Source of the DNA: Sphingomonas bacterium
Lineage (GTDB): Bacteria; Pseudomonadota; Alphaproteobacteria; Sphingomonadales; Sphingomonadaceae
Assembly: GCA_026785645.1 (NCBI GenBank)
Contig: JAJAZM010000046.1
Coordinates: 1 to 14,155 of the forward strand
Direction of reading: 5' to 3'
DNA length: 14,155 nt
This document shows positions 1-7,786 of the stretch, in pieces; within the stretch, counting starts at the first letter, position 1; each line of letters begins with the position of its first letter. Made by a program: the position numbers and the translations under genes. Under the pieces are notes generated by a model that saw only the letters and a program-made list of their open reading frames with translations, was not told where the DNA came from and did not search any database.

Positions 1-204
1 CGGGTCGAGCCCGCCGATCCGCGCATTGACCCGCGCCGCGGCCTGCTTGACAAAGCCCAGAGCGTGGACGATTTCGACCGGCATCCGCTCGGCGCTCCCG
101 AACGGGAAATTACCCATCGATCGCTCGGTCTGCGCCCCCCAATAGCTGTCGCCGGGGACCTCGAGCGGTCCGAAGCTGTCGGTTTCGGTGCGAGTGGGTG
201 TCAT
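1..204 (-). CDS. fumC: Fumarate hydratase class II (FumC), N-terminal fragment
   Basis: Class II fumarase interconverts fumarate and L-malate in the TCA cycle as a soluble, iron-independent homotetramer. Only the first 68 codons are in the window; the gene starts at 204 and runs off the left edge. The visible peptide opens MTPTRTETDSFGPLEVPGDS and continues into YWGAQTERSMGNFPFG. This is the characteristic N-terminus of the fumarase/aspartase superfamily, in which the YWGAQT segment precedes the substrate-handling region. The catalytic SS loop and the GSSxMPxKxN signature lie outside the window. Aspartase shares part of this opening, but the TETDSFGPLEVP wording fits FumC better. It lies 58 bp downstream of sspB on the same strand, so the two may be co-transcribed. 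Confidence 0.93.
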   Translation of the reverse strand, partial: MTPTRTETDSFGPLEVPGDSYWGAQTERSMGNFPFGSAERMPVEIVHALGFVKQAAARVNARIGGLDP

Positions 205-262
205 TGCTTACTCCGGCGCGATGAGCGACGTGCTCGCCATACCCCAGGCATGGCTGCGCGAG

Positions 263-748
263 TCACTTCTTCTTCGTGAAATCGACGCTGACGACGTTGG
301 AGCCGTCGTCCACCGGCACGATCACCGGACTGTCATTTTCGGGCTCGTCATGTTCCTCATGCTCGACCGGGGCGCCATTGGCCTGGAACTTCAGGCTGAA
401 GTCGACCGCCGGATCGACGAAATCGGTGACCGCCGCAAACGGCACCACCAAGGTCGATGGAATGCCGCCGAACGACAGGCCGACCGTGAAGAAATCGTCC
501 TCGACCTTCAAATCCCAGAAGCGGTGCTGGATGACGATCGTCATTTCGTCGGGGAAGCGGTCGGCGAGATGCTTGGGGATGGTCACCCCGGGCATGCGGG
601 TCTGGAAGGTGATGTAGAAATGATGCCCGCCAGGCAAATGCCCGCCCGAACGTTCGACCTCGTACAACACACGCCCGACCACATCGCGCAGCGCCTCCTG
701 CACGATCTCGTCATAGGGAATCAGGCTCTCGGGCGTGTCGTCGGTCAT
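263..748 (-). CDS. sspB: SspB-family ClpXP adaptor protein (alpha type)
   Basis: SspB tethers ssrA-tagged, stalled-translation products to the ClpXP protease and so speeds their degradation in the cytoplasm. The 161-residue product has the expected order. A substrate-binding beta domain fills about residues 1-120 (IPYDEIVQEALRDVVGRVLY, then GGHHFYITFQT and IPSTLVVPFAAVTDFVDP). A flexible acidic linker rich in Glu and Asp follows, and a short basic C-terminal tail ends VVSVDFTKKK, matching the ClpX-docking tail of SspB adaptors. The start at 748 (MTDDTPESL) is preferred over an in-frame ATG at 784, which adds 12 residues unlike the family. Upstream on this strand a TTGACC hexamer (784-779) could be a -35 element, but the -10 is poor. 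It is divergent from the HIT gene and upstream of fumC. Confidence 0.9.
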   Translation of the reverse strand: MTDDTPESLIPYDEIVQEALRDVVGRVLYEVERSGGHLPGGHHFYITFQTRMPGVTIPKHLADRFPDEMTIVIQHRFWDLKVEDDFFTVGLSFGGIPSTLVVPFAAVTDFVDPAVDFSLKFQANGAPVEHEEHDEPENDSPVIVPVDDGSNVVSVDFTKKK

Positions 749-796
749 CGCTTTTCGTGGTAGCGGACCATGCCAAACGGTCAAGCGAGGTCTTTA

Positions 797-1174
797 ATGC
801 CGGTCGATTCCAGTCAGCCTTATGACGATCAGAACATCTTCGCGAAAATCCTGCGCGGCGAGATAATGTGCAACAAGGTTTATGAGGACGAGCATGTCCT
901 CGCCTTCCACGACATCGCCCCGCTCGCGCCGGTCCATGTGCTGGTGATCCCCAAGGGGGCCTATGTCAGTTGGGACGATTTTTCGAGGGATGCCAGCGAT
1001 GCCGAGCTGACCGCTTTGTCCCGCGCGGTCGGCGAGGTGGCGCGCCTGGTCGGCGCCGATGCGCAGGGTTATCGCCTGCTCGCCAACACCGGCAAGCGCT
1101 CGGGCCAGGAGGTAGCGCACCTCCACGTTCACATCTTCGGCGGCCAGCCGTTGGGGCCAATGCTTGCCAAGTAA
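797..1174 (+). CDS. HIT-family (histidine triad) nucleotide-binding protein, HINT type
   Basis: The 125-residue protein is a HIT-superfamily hydrolase, a family that cleaves nucleoside phosphoramidates or dinucleotides through a nucleotidyl-histidine intermediate. The triad is H108-L-H110-V-H112-I-F near the C-terminus, with the middle His as the expected nucleophile. The N-terminal half has the normal HINT wording: IFAKILRGEI, then VYEDEHVLAFHDIAP and APVHVLVIPK, which supplies the nucleotide-ribose contacts. The length is normal for the branch. The ATG at 797 is preceded by GAGG at a suitable distance; an ATG at 770 would add nine residues without clear family similarity. The gene stands alone, divergent from sspB across 48 bp. 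The physiological substrate cannot be read from sequence. Confidence 0.92.
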   Translation: MPVDSSQPYDDQNIFAKILRGEIMCNKVYEDEHVLAFHDIAPLAPVHVLVIPKGAYVSWDDFSRDASDAELTALSRAVGEVARLVGADAQGYRLLANTGKRSGQEVAHLHVHIFGGQPLGPMLAK

Positions 1175-1283
1175 GGGGCCGATGCTTGTGAAGGTAGGGG
1201 ATTGCCCTCGTCGTTTGAGGCGCTAGGCTCCGGTCCCACCAGTCAAAAATGAGCGCCCGCGCATGAAGCGGGAGCCGCCTGCC

Positions 1284-1290
1284 AAGGGGA
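1284..1290 (+). promoter_or_regulatory. Ribosome binding site deciding the permease start
   Basis: AAGGGGA lies five bases before the ATG at 1296. It supports that start over the in-frame ATG at 1263, which has no comparable site and would add 11 polar residues ahead of the transporter N-terminus. Confidence 0.6.
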
Positions 1291-1295
1291 TCTCC

Positions 1296-2873
1296 ATGTT
1301 ATTCGACCGCGTCAAACCGCTCGACGCCATTCTGGCAACCGCCGAACGCAAGTCGTTGCACCGCTCTTTGGGCGCCTTCCAGCTGACCCTGTTCGGGATC
1401 GGCTGCATCATCGGCACGGGCATTTTCGTACTCACTGCCGCCGGCGCGCAAAAGGCCGGTCCGGGGCTGATGCTGGCGTTCATCATCGCCGGCGCGGTGT
1501 GTATCGTGGCCGCGCTCTGCTATGCCGAAATCGCCTCGATGATCCCCGTCGCCGGCTCCGCCTACACCTACAGTTACGCGACGATGGGCGAGTTCCTCGC
1601 GTGGACGGTGGGTTGGGCGCTGGTCCTCGAATATGCCATTGCCGCTTCCGCCGTGTCGGTCGGCTGGTCGGGCTATTTTACCGGGACGATCCTCAACGAT
1701 ACCTTCGGGATAGCCCTTCCCGCTTATCTTACTGCCGGGCCGCTCGCGCTTGGCGGGGCACCGGGCGGATTGATCAACCTGCCAGCGCTGATCATCGCCT
1801 TGCTGGTCACCTGGCTGCTGATGATCGGCACCAGCGAGAGCGCCAAGGTCAACAGCATATTGGTAACGATCAAGGTCGTCGCGCTGACTGCATTCATCGC
1901 CTTGACCCTGCCCAGGATCGACAGCGCCAACTTCAACCCGTTCCTCCCCGCCGGAGTGTTCGGCGGGTTCGGAACCGGGGTCGGCGCGGTCGGCGCGGCG
2001 GCGACGATCTTTTTCGCTTACGTCGGCTTCGACGCGGTTTCGACCGCGGCGGAAGAAACCAAGAATCCGCAGCGCAACGTCCCGATCGGGCTGATCGGCA
2101 GCTTGCTGTTCTGCACCGTCTTCTACATCCTGGTCGCGGCTGGCGCGGTCGGCACCATCGGTGGTCAGCCGATCATGGGGCCGAACGGCATTCCGTTCCC
2201 CGCCGGATCGGAAGAGCTCGCCCGCCAGTGCGCGATGACCGAGCATGCCGCGAAGCTCGTCTGTTCGAACGAGGCATTGGCCCATGTCCTGCGCCAGATC
2301 GGCTTCGGCACCGTCGGCAACATGCTCGGCTATGCCGCGATCCTGGCGTTGCCGTCGGTCATCCTGATCCTGCTGTTCGGCCAGACCCGCATCTTCTTCG
2401 TCATGGCCCGCGACGGCCTGCTTCCGGAGAAATTGAGCGAGGTCCATCCGAAGTGGAAAACGCCGTATATCGTGACGGCCATCACCGGCGTGATCGTCGC
2501 GGTCGCGGCGGCGTTCCTGCCGGTCGGGCAGCTTGCCGACATCGCCAATGCGGGGACGCTTTACGCGTTCATGATGGTGGCAGTCGCGGTGATGCTGCTG
2601 CGCAAGCGCGACCCGGGCCGCAAGCGCGCGTTCAAGGTTCCGGCACTGATGATCATCGGCCCGCTGACGATCGCCGGCACCCTGTTCCTGTTCTTCAACC
2701 TGCCGATCACCGCGATGCTGGTGCTTCCGATCTGGTCGGCGATCGGCTTCCTGATCTACTTCGGCTACAGCCGCCGCAAGAGCCATCTAGGCCAGGGCCA
2801 TGTCGAGGTTCATGAAGGCGAAGTCGACGATCTGACGCCGCACATCCCGGGGATCGATGTCCCCAAGAATTGA
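1296..2873 (+). CDS. APC-superfamily amino acid permease (CAT/YfnA-like)
   Basis: Inner-membrane amino acid transporter of 525 residues with about 12 hydrophobic segments. Soon after the N-terminus is GIGCIIGTGIF (residues 34-44), the glycine-rich unwound TM1 of APC transporters that holds the substrate carboxylate and amino groups. Later landmarks are FFAYVGFDAVSTAAEETKNP (TM6 and the loop after it) and a FGQTRIFFVMARDGLLP segment typical of the CAT branch. A polar external loop near residues 290-335 holds two cysteines, C312 and C323, that could form a disulfide. Cationic amino-acid transporters are the closest named group, but substrate is not determined by sequence alone. The gene is flanked by 121 bp with no convincing promoter on the left and by a strong terminator on the right, so it is probably monocistronic. 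Confidence 0.88.
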   Translation: MLFDRVKPLDAILATAERKSLHRSLGAFQLTLFGIGCIIGTGIFVLTAAGAQKAGPGLMLAFIIAGAVCIVAALCYAEIASMIPVAGSAYTYSYATMGEFLAWTVGWALVLEYAIAASAVSVGWSGYFTGTILNDTFGIALPAYLTAGPLALGGAPGGLINLPALIIALLVTWLLMIGTSESAKVNSILVTIKVVALTAFIALTLPRIDSANFNPFLPAGVFGGFGTGVGAVGAAATIFFAYVGFDAVSTAAEETKNPQRNVPIGLIGSLLFCTVFYILVAAGAVGTIGGQPIMGPNGIPFPAGSEELARQCAMTEHAAKLVCSNEALAHVLRQIGFGTVGNMLGYAAILALPSVILILLFGQTRIFFVMARDGLLPEKLSEVHPKWKTPYIVTAITGVIVAVAAAFLPVGQLADIANAGTLYAFMMVAVAVMLLRKRDPGRKRAFKVPALMIIGPLTIAGTLFLFFNLPITAMLVLPIWSAIGFLIYFGYSRRKSHLGQGHVEVHEGEVDDLTPHIPGIDVPKN

Positions 2874-2895
2874 GTGCAGCAAAGCGAATGAATTG

Positions 2896-2927
2896 GGGTG
2901 GTCCGGGAACGGGCCGCCCTTTTTCTT
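2896..2927 (+). terminator. Rho-independent terminator after the permease gene
   Basis: A ten-pair stem (2896-2905 with 2910-2919, two G-T wobbles) is closed by a GGAA tetraloop and followed by TTTTTCTT. It begins 22 bases after the permease stop. The T-tract reaches the last codon of the converging kinase gene. In the other direction the hairpin is followed only by weak AATTCATT, so termination of the kinase transcript here is possible but poorer. Confidence 0.85.
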
Positions 2928-3921
2928 ACCCCAGCAACCCGCCGGCCAACGCCTTGAGGTTCTTCTCGGGCCGGGCGCCGTAATGCTGGATGACTTCGGC
3001 GGCGGCGATCGCGCCAAGCTTCAATGACTCCTCAAGCCCCAGTCCGCGCGCTTCGCCGGCAAGGAAGCCGGCGGCGAACAGATCGCCCGCGCCAGTGGTG
3101 TCGACCAATCGCTCGATCGGCTCGGCCGGGATCGAAACGCGTTCAGCGCCGCGCACCGCGACTGCGCCATGCTCGCTGCGGGTGACGACCAAGGTCGCGA
3201 CCTTGGCCGACAAGGCCGCAAGCCCGGTGTCGAGATCGTCGCTGCCGGTCATCGCCGCAAGCTCGGCCTCGTTGGCGAACAAGATGTCGATCTTGCCCAT
3301 GTTGATCAGCGCCCAGAAGCCGTCGCGATGGCGGTCGACGCAGAAGGTGTCGGACAAGGTGAAGGCGATTTTGCGCCCGGCATCGCGCGACGCCGCAATC
3401 GCCGCTTGCATCGCCGCGCGCGGCTCGGCTGGGTCCCACAAATAGCCTTCGAGATAGAGGATTGCGGCATCGGCCACCCTGGCCGGATCGATATCGCGCG
3501 CCTCGAGCCGCTGCGCCGCACCGAGGAAGGTGTTCATCGTACGCTGGGCATCGGGCGTGACCAGGATCAGGCAGCGCGCGGTGGCGCCGACATCGTCCCG
3601 CGCCGGCACCAGGAAATCGACTCCGAGGCTTTCCACGTCGTGACGATAGATGTCACCCAATTCGTCACTCGCCACCTGGCCGATGAAGCCCGCCTTCAAC
3701 CCGAACGAGGCCAGCCCCGCCGCCGTATTGCCGGCCGATCCGCCGCTGATCTCGCGCCCCGGCCGCATCACCCCGTACAACCGCACCGCTTCGTCCTCGT
3801 CGATCAGCCGCATCGACCCCTTGGTCAACGACTGATCGGCAAGGAAGGCGTCGTCGGCATCGGCGATCACGTCGACGATGGCATTGCCGATGCAAAGCAC
3901 ATCGAGGCGGGGTGCGGTCAT
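2926..3921 (-). CDS. PfkB-family carbohydrate/nucleoside kinase (adenosine-kinase-like)
   Basis: Cytoplasmic kinase of the ribokinase fold that transfers the ATP gamma-phosphate to a sugar or nucleoside hydroxyl. The 331-residue length is normal for the family. The first PfkB signature region is GGSAGNTAAGLASFG (residues 60-74), which contacts substrate. The second is DTTGAGDLFAAGFL (274-287), carrying the GAGD anion hole and the catalytic base D280. NEAE (217-220) matches the Mg/phosphate-binding NxxE motif. The opening DVLCIGNAIVDVIA and the overall wording resemble the 'adenosine kinase' group common in alphaproteobacteria, but ribokinase or fructokinase activity cannot be excluded. Its stop codon overlaps the terminator of the converging permease gene. 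No good Shine-Dalgarno precedes the ATG at 3921; upstream on this strand is pyrimidine-rich. Confidence 0.88.
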   Translation of the reverse strand: MTAPRLDVLCIGNAIVDVIADADDAFLADQSLTKGSMRLIDEDEAVRLYGVMRPGREISGGSAGNTAAGLASFGLKAGFIGQVASDELGDIYRHDVESLGVDFLVPARDDVGATARCLILVTPDAQRTMNTFLGAAQRLEARDIDPARVADAAILYLEGYLWDPAEPRAAMQAAIAASRDAGRKIAFTLSDTFCVDRHRDGFWALINMGKIDILFANEAELAAMTGSDDLDTGLAALSAKVATLVVTRSEHGAVAVRGAERVSIPAEPIERLVDTTGAGDLFAAGFLAGEARGLGLEESLKLGAIAAAEVIQHYGARPEKNLKALAGGLLG

Positions 3922-4020
3922 GGAGGATCTTTCAGGAGGAGGAAAAGTGCGCGGCGGTTAGCGGCTGCGGCGTGTCTCGGCAAGCTTGCCAGCCTTGGTC
4001 CCAGCCGCCATGCTCATCTG

Positions 4021-4368
4021 ATGCGCCGCTTCCTCGCCCCCACGCTCGCCTTGCTCGTCGCGGCCTGCGCCAGCACCCCAGCGGTCAAGCCCGCAGCGGT
4101 CATCGGCAAGCCGACCGGTCGCCCGGGCGGCGCTTTGCTCGGGCTCGACGTCCATGATCTTGGCCAGCGCTTCGGCCAGCCCGCCTTCCAGGTCCAGGAA
4201 GGCCCCGGAACCAAGTTGCAATGGGCCGGCGGGGGCTGCGTACTCGACGTCTATCTCTATCCGCCCGAAAGCGGGTCGGGTTTGGCGCGGGTGACGTACG
4301 CCGATGCGCGGCGGCCGTCGGGCGTCGACATTGACGTGGCGAGCTGCCTTGCGCTGATGGGGCGTTAG
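4021..4368 (+). CDS. Small lipoprotein, function unknown
   Basis: A 115-residue protein begins with a basic tip (MRR), a hydrophobic stretch and a lipobox, LLVAAC, so C16 is the expected lipidated residue after signal peptidase II cleavage. Position +2 is Ala, which does not signal inner-membrane retention, so outer-membrane sorting is likely. The mature part has GALLGLDVHDLGQRFGQP, then LQWAGGGCVLDVYLYPP, and ends near ASCLALMGR. C73 and C109 could form a disulfide. The 'small helix, xFGxP, then beta strands' pattern is reminiscent of BamE/SmpA-like folds, but that is only a resemblance. I recall similar unnamed proteins in sphingomonads. There is no strong ribosome binding site. The stop codon overlaps that of queG, which converges on it. 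Confidence 0.75.
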   Translation: MRRFLAPTLALLVAACASTPAVKPAAVIGKPTGRPGGALLGLDVHDLGQRFGQPAFQVQEGPGTKLQWAGGGCVLDVYLYPPESGSGLARVTYADARRPSGVDIDVASCLALMGR

Positions 4369-5399
4369 CCGAGCCGATCCATCGCCCAGCGCGCGGCATC
4401 GGCCACCACCGGATCGGGATCGGCGAGATGCGGCTCGACCGCTGCCTTCAGTACCGCCTCCCCGCTATTGCCCGCCGCGATCAGGCAATTGCGGATCATC
4501 CGATTGCGCCCGATGCGCTTGATCGGCGAGCCTGAAAAGGTCTCGCGAAACCCCGCATCATCCAGCGCCAGCAGATCCGCCAGCCGCGGCGCGGCTAGTT
4601 CGGCGCGCGGCAGGAAAGCGCGATTGGCCGCGGCGCTGTCGGCGAAGCGGTTCCACGGACACACCGCCAGACAATCGTCACAGCCGTAGATGCGATTGCC
4701 GATCGCGGCGCGATATTGCTCGGGGATCGGCCCGGCATGTTCGATCGTGAGGTAGGAGATGCAGGCTCGCGCATCGATCCGTCCCGGCCCGGTGATCGCG
4801 CCGGTCGGGCAGGCATCGATGCACCGCGTGCAGCTTCCGCAATGTTCGCTCGCCGGTTCGTCGGGTTCGAGCTCGAGGCTGGTCATGATGATCCCGAGGA
4901 ACAGCCAATTGCCGTGCTCGCGGCTGAGCAAATTGGTATGCTTTCCCTGCCAGCCGAGTCCCGCCGCGGCGGCGAGCGGCTTTTCCATCACCGGCGCGGT
5001 ATCGACGAACACCTTCAATTCCCCGCCATGGGCTTCGGCCAGCCAGCGGCCGAGCGCTTTCAGCGCCTTCTTGACCGTCTTGTGATAATCGGTCCCTTGC
5101 GCATAAACCGAAATCCGCCCGAGCTCGCCGTGATTGGCCAGCGCCATCGGATCGCTTGCCGGAGCATAGCTCATCGCCAGCGCGATCACCGATTTGGCCG
5201 CCGGCCACAGCCCGTTGGGACTGGCGCGCTGCTCGGCGCGATCCTCCATCCAGCGCATCTCGCCATGCCGCCCTTCGGCCAGCCAGGCGCGAAGCCCGTC
5301 CCCCGCATCGGGCGCCGCATCGGCGCGCGTGAAGCCGCACGACGCGAAGCCCAACTCGACCGCTTTGGCGCGGATTTCCTGCTCGATGGTCATTGCCAT
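4365..5399 (-). CDS. queG: Epoxyqueuosine reductase QueG
   Basis: QueG reduces epoxyqueuosine to queuosine in the wobble position of tRNA(Tyr/His/Asn/Asp), using cobalamin and two [4Fe-4S] clusters in the cytoplasm. The 344-residue product shows the first cysteine set C187, C190, C193 and C197 followed by Pro (CGSCTRCIDACPTGAI). The second set is C240, C243 and C247 (YGCDDCLAVCPWN). C213 in RACISYL is the likely extra ligand, as in known QueG. VDTAPVMEK (from 132) carries the conserved Asp of the active site, D133. The C-terminal helical tail (RIGRNRMIRNCLIAAGNSG) is the HEAT-like tRNA-binding part. A perfect AGGAGG (5409-5404) lies four bases from the ATG at 5399 and ten from a second ATG at 5393, so either may be used. 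It is divergent from the ABC exporter by 28 bp. Confidence 0.96.
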   Translation of the reverse strand: MAMTIEQEIRAKAVELGFASCGFTRADAAPDAGDGLRAWLAEGRHGEMRWMEDRAEQRASPNGLWPAAKSVIALAMSYAPASDPMALANHGELGRISVYAQGTDYHKTVKKALKALGRWLAEAHGGELKVFVDTAPVMEKPLAAAAGLGWQGKHTNLLSREHGNWLFLGIIMTSLELEPDEPASEHCGSCTRCIDACPTGAITGPGRIDARACISYLTIEHAGPIPEQYRAAIGNRIYGCDDCLAVCPWNRFADSAAANRAFLPRAELAAPRLADLLALDDAGFRETFSGSPIKRIGRNRMIRNCLIAAGNSGEAVLKAAVEPHLADPDPVVADAARWAMDRLG

Positions 5400-5403
5400 T
5401 TAA

Positions 5404-5409
5404 CCTCCT
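5404..5409 (-). promoter_or_regulatory. Consensus Shine-Dalgarno of queG
   Basis: AGGAGG on the minus strand is four bases from the ATG at 5399 and ten from the ATG at 5393, leaving the start choice between MAMTIEQ and MTIEQ open. It occupies part of the 28-bp gap to the divergent ABC gene, so promoters for one or both genes must overlap coding sequence. Confidence 0.6.
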
Positions 5410-5427
5410 TCCCTTAGCACAGGGCAA

Positions 5428-6366
5428 ATGGCCACCAACAACGCCGTTGAGGCGCATGATCTCGTCAAGGATTTCGGCGACACCCGCGCGGTAGACGGGG
5501 TCAGCCTCGCCGTTCCGACAGGGTCGATCTACGGCATCCTCGGCCCCAATGGCGCGGGCAAGACCACCACCATCCGGATGCTGCTGGGGATCATCGACCC
5601 CAGTTCGGGCACGCGCCGCTTGCTCGGCCATGAGCGGCCGCTGGATGCGGCGGAACAGGTCGGTTACCTCCCCGAGGAGCGCGGGCTCTATCCCGGAATG
5701 ACCTCGATGGAGGCGATCGCCTTCATGGGCGCGCTCCGCGGTCTGCCGCTTCGCGAAGGCCGCCGCCGCGCGATCGAATTGCTTGACGGCCACAACCTCG
5801 GCAACTGGGCGAAAAAACCGATCCGCAATCTGTCCAAGGGCATGGCGCAGACCGTCCAATTGCTCGGGACGATTGTCCACAAACCCAAATTGATCGTGCT
5901 CGACGAACCCTTCTCGGGGCTCGACGCGATCAACCAGGGCAAGCTCGAAGAACTCATCCGGCGCGAGGCGGCAGGCGGTGCGACGATCATTTTCTCGACC
6001 CACGTCATCGCCCATGCCGAGCGATTGTGCGAACGGGTCGCGATCATCGCCGGGGCGCGGGTCGCATTCGAAGGCGCGGTCGACGAAGCGCGCGGTCGCC
6101 TTCGCCCGATCGTCCGCTTGCGCACCCGTGCTGTCGACGGAGCGTGGCGCAGCGCACTCCCCGCCACTGCCAAGCTCGACAATGGCGACTGGACCTTCGA
6201 GCTTCCGCCGTCGGGCCCCGAGCCGTTGCTCAAGGCGCTGATCGATGGCGGCGCCGGGATCGAGACGTTGAGCATCGAACGGCCGGGTCTGCATGACGCC
6301 TTCGTCGCCATTGCGGGTGAGGCTGCTGCGCGCGAAATGGCCACCGGGATCGGACAAGCTGCATGA
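5428..6366 (+). CDS. ABC transporter ATP-binding protein, NatA-like
   Basis: Cytoplasmic ATPase that would power the membrane partner encoded immediately downstream. In the 312 residues are Walker A GPNGAGKTT (39-47) and the GYLPEERGLYPGM segment (79-91), in which Glu replaces the usual Q-loop Gln as in NatA-type exporters. The signature is LSKGM (135-139), followed by Walker B LIVLDEP (155-161), the D-loop SGLD, and the H-loop His192 in STHVIAHAE. The C-terminal 80 residues match the extra domain (DUF4162-like) found on sodium/drug-type exporters. NatA of Bacillus exports Na+, but related pairs handle other substrates, so the cargo is not assigned. The stop codon overlaps the next start by ATGA, implying translational coupling. 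No strong ribosome binding site precedes the start. Confidence 0.92.
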   Translation: MATNNAVEAHDLVKDFGDTRAVDGVSLAVPTGSIYGILGPNGAGKTTTIRMLLGIIDPSSGTRRLLGHERPLDAAEQVGYLPEERGLYPGMTSMEAIAFMGALRGLPLREGRRRAIELLDGHNLGNWAKKPIRNLSKGMAQTVQLLGTIVHKPKLIVLDEPFSGLDAINQGKLEELIRREAAGGATIIFSTHVIAHAERLCERVAIIAGARVAFEGAVDEARGRLRPIVRLRTRAVDGAWRSALPATAKLDNGDWTFELPPSGPEPLLKALIDGGAGIETLSIERPGLHDAFVAIAGEAAAREMATGIGQAA

Positions 6367-7586
6367 AAATTCCGCGATTGATCCGCTCCGCCTTCGTCAT
6401 CGCCCGCCGCGATTTCGCAGCGACGGTAATGAGCAAGGCGTTCCTGCTGTTCCTGCTCGGCCCATTATTCCCGGTAATCGTCGGAGTCGGCTTTGGCGGT
6501 ATCGGTGCAAGCATCGACCGCAATGTCGATCGCCCGGTAATTGCGGTCATCGCCAGCCCGGCCGATTATCAGGCGATCGACGAAGCAAGAAAACGGATGG
6601 AGCCGTTGCTCGCCGGCGGCCCGGGGGTCGTGCTGAGCCAGGTCGCGCCGACGGCGGACCTGGCGGCACAGCGCAAGGCGTTGTTGGCGCAGAAAAATCC
6701 GCCGGTGCTCGGGGTGCTCGATGGCGGACTCGCTGCGCCGCAGTTTACCGGCGCGGTAAGTGGCGACGGAATGACCGTCCGCCAATTGGGGTTCCTGATC
6801 GACCAGGCCCGCCGCGACCGCGCCGCGCCGCCGGCGACCGGCAAGCCGATGACGGTCAAACTGACGCAAAGCTCGTCGGGATCGCTGGTGTCGGCGCGCG
6901 CACTCACCGCTCGCGCGGGCCAGGCGGTGCTGTTCGTCCTCACCATCCTGCTCGCCGGAATGCTGCTGTCGCAACTGATCGAGGAAAAGTCGAACAAGGC
7001 GATCGAGGTCATCGCCGCCGCGGTCCCGATCGAATCGATCTTCATCGGCAAATTGTTCGCAATGCTGGCGATGGCGTGGCTCGGGATCATCGTGTGGACC
7101 TCGGCCGGCGCCGCGGCGATCGCCTTCTACGTTCCCGGAGGGCTCGCTGCTTTGCCCACCCCGGCGGTCGGCTGGTCGATGTTCATTGCGCTCGGCATCG
7201 TCTATTTTTCGATGAGTTACCTGCTGATCGGGTCGCTGTTCCTCGGCATCGGCTCGCAGGCCTCGACGGTGCGCGAGGTGCAGACCCTGTCGATGCCGGT
7301 GACGATGGCGCAGATGATGATCTTCGCGCTCGCCTCGCTCGGCGTCGGCCACCCCGACAGCGCCAGCGCGATCGCCGGGGCGGCCTTTCCCTTGTCGTCG
7401 CCGTTTGCGATGTTCGGCCGCGCCGCCGAACTGCCCGACCTGGTGCCGCATGTGTTCGCGATCGTGTGGCAGATCTTGTGGGTCGCGCTGATCCTGCGCA
7501 TCGCCGCCCGCCTGTTCCGCCGCAGCGTCCTCAAATCCGGCCCCACCTTCCGCTGGCCGTGGCAGAAGCGCGCGGCGGTTCAGTAG
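6363..7586 (+). CDS. ABC-2 type transporter permease, NatB-like
   Basis: Inner-membrane partner of the upstream ATPase. The 407 residues follow the ABC-2 exporter plan: a basic N-terminus with a coupling helix (ARRDFAATVMSKAF), TM1 near residues 27-48, then a large periplasmic domain of about 130 residues. A cluster of about five TM segments fills 185-390. The hallmark between TM2 and TM3 is QLIEEKSNKAIEVI followed by PIESIFIGKL, the cytoplasmic motif of NatB-type permeases. The protein ends in a basic tail (FRWPWQKRAAVQ). Its first codon lies inside the end of the ATPase gene (ATGA overlap). No terminator follows; a copy of the 52-bp dispersed repeat begins 15 bases after the stop. The substrate is unknown. 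Confidence 0.9.
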   Translation: MKIPRLIRSAFVIARRDFAATVMSKAFLLFLLGPLFPVIVGVGFGGIGASIDRNVDRPVIAVIASPADYQAIDEARKRMEPLLAGGPGVVLSQVAPTADLAAQRKALLAQKNPPVLGVLDGGLAAPQFTGAVSGDGMTVRQLGFLIDQARRDRAAPPATGKPMTVKLTQSSSGSLVSARALTARAGQAVLFVLTILLAGMLLSQLIEEKSNKAIEVIAAAVPIESIFIGKLFAMLAMAWLGIIVWTSAGAAAIAFYVPGGLAALPTPAVGWSMFIALGIVYFSMSYLLIGSLFLGIGSQASTVREVQTLSMPVTMAQMMIFALASLGVGHPDSASAIAGAAFPLSSPFAMFGRAAELPDLVPHVFAIVWQILWVALILRIAARLFRRSVLKSGPTFRWPWQKRAAVQ

Positions 7587-7601
7587 CACTGATGCGCTAA
7601 C

Positions 7602-7653
7602 GTCTGCTTTCGACCCATTGCGGACATTAAGACTGCGGCCGCTTTGCGCCCAT
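7602..7653. repeat. 52-bp direct repeat, left copy
   Basis: This copy matches 9289-9340 at 50 of 52 positions; the two differences that I count are at 7605 and 7645. The core contains an imperfect hairpin (GTCTGC with GCGGAC, one G-T pair) around a 12-base loop. Read on the minus strand its translation contains NVRNGSKAD, a peptide I remember from spurious ORFs in many sphingomonad genomes, so this is probably a dispersed intergenic element. It lies between the NatB-like gene and the M23 gene. Confidence 0.85.
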
Positions 7654-7786
7654 TGCCGTCGATGAGTGCTCGACCGTCCTTCCCCAGAAGCGGTCCTTCG
7701 TTCAGGCGACGTCATGGAGAGTTTGAGGTGAGCGCTGAATGACGCACAGGGTTGCGACCGCAAAACCAATGTATTACTCGCATCAA

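Noticed and set aside
1175..1295. A promoter or riboswitch upstream of the amino acid permease
   Set aside because: I found no paired -35/-10 and no convincing conserved aptamer-like structure by eye in these 121 bases.
1299..2786. A long minus-strand open frame of 495 codons opposite the permease gene
   Set aside because: It is the antisense shadow of a clear APC transporter in GC-rich DNA. Its composition (Arg, Asp, Gln-rich, no domain) is that of a non-coding frame.
3979..3990. Perfect 12-bp palindrome GGCAAGCTTGCC before the lipoprotein
   Set aside because: It is a single short palindrome without spacer or promoter context and could easily occur by chance.
4678..6357. A minus-strand open frame of 559 codons spanning the ABC ATPase and much of queG
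   Set aside because: It crosses two convincing genes, one antisense and one in another frame on the same strand, and its translation resembles no protein I know.
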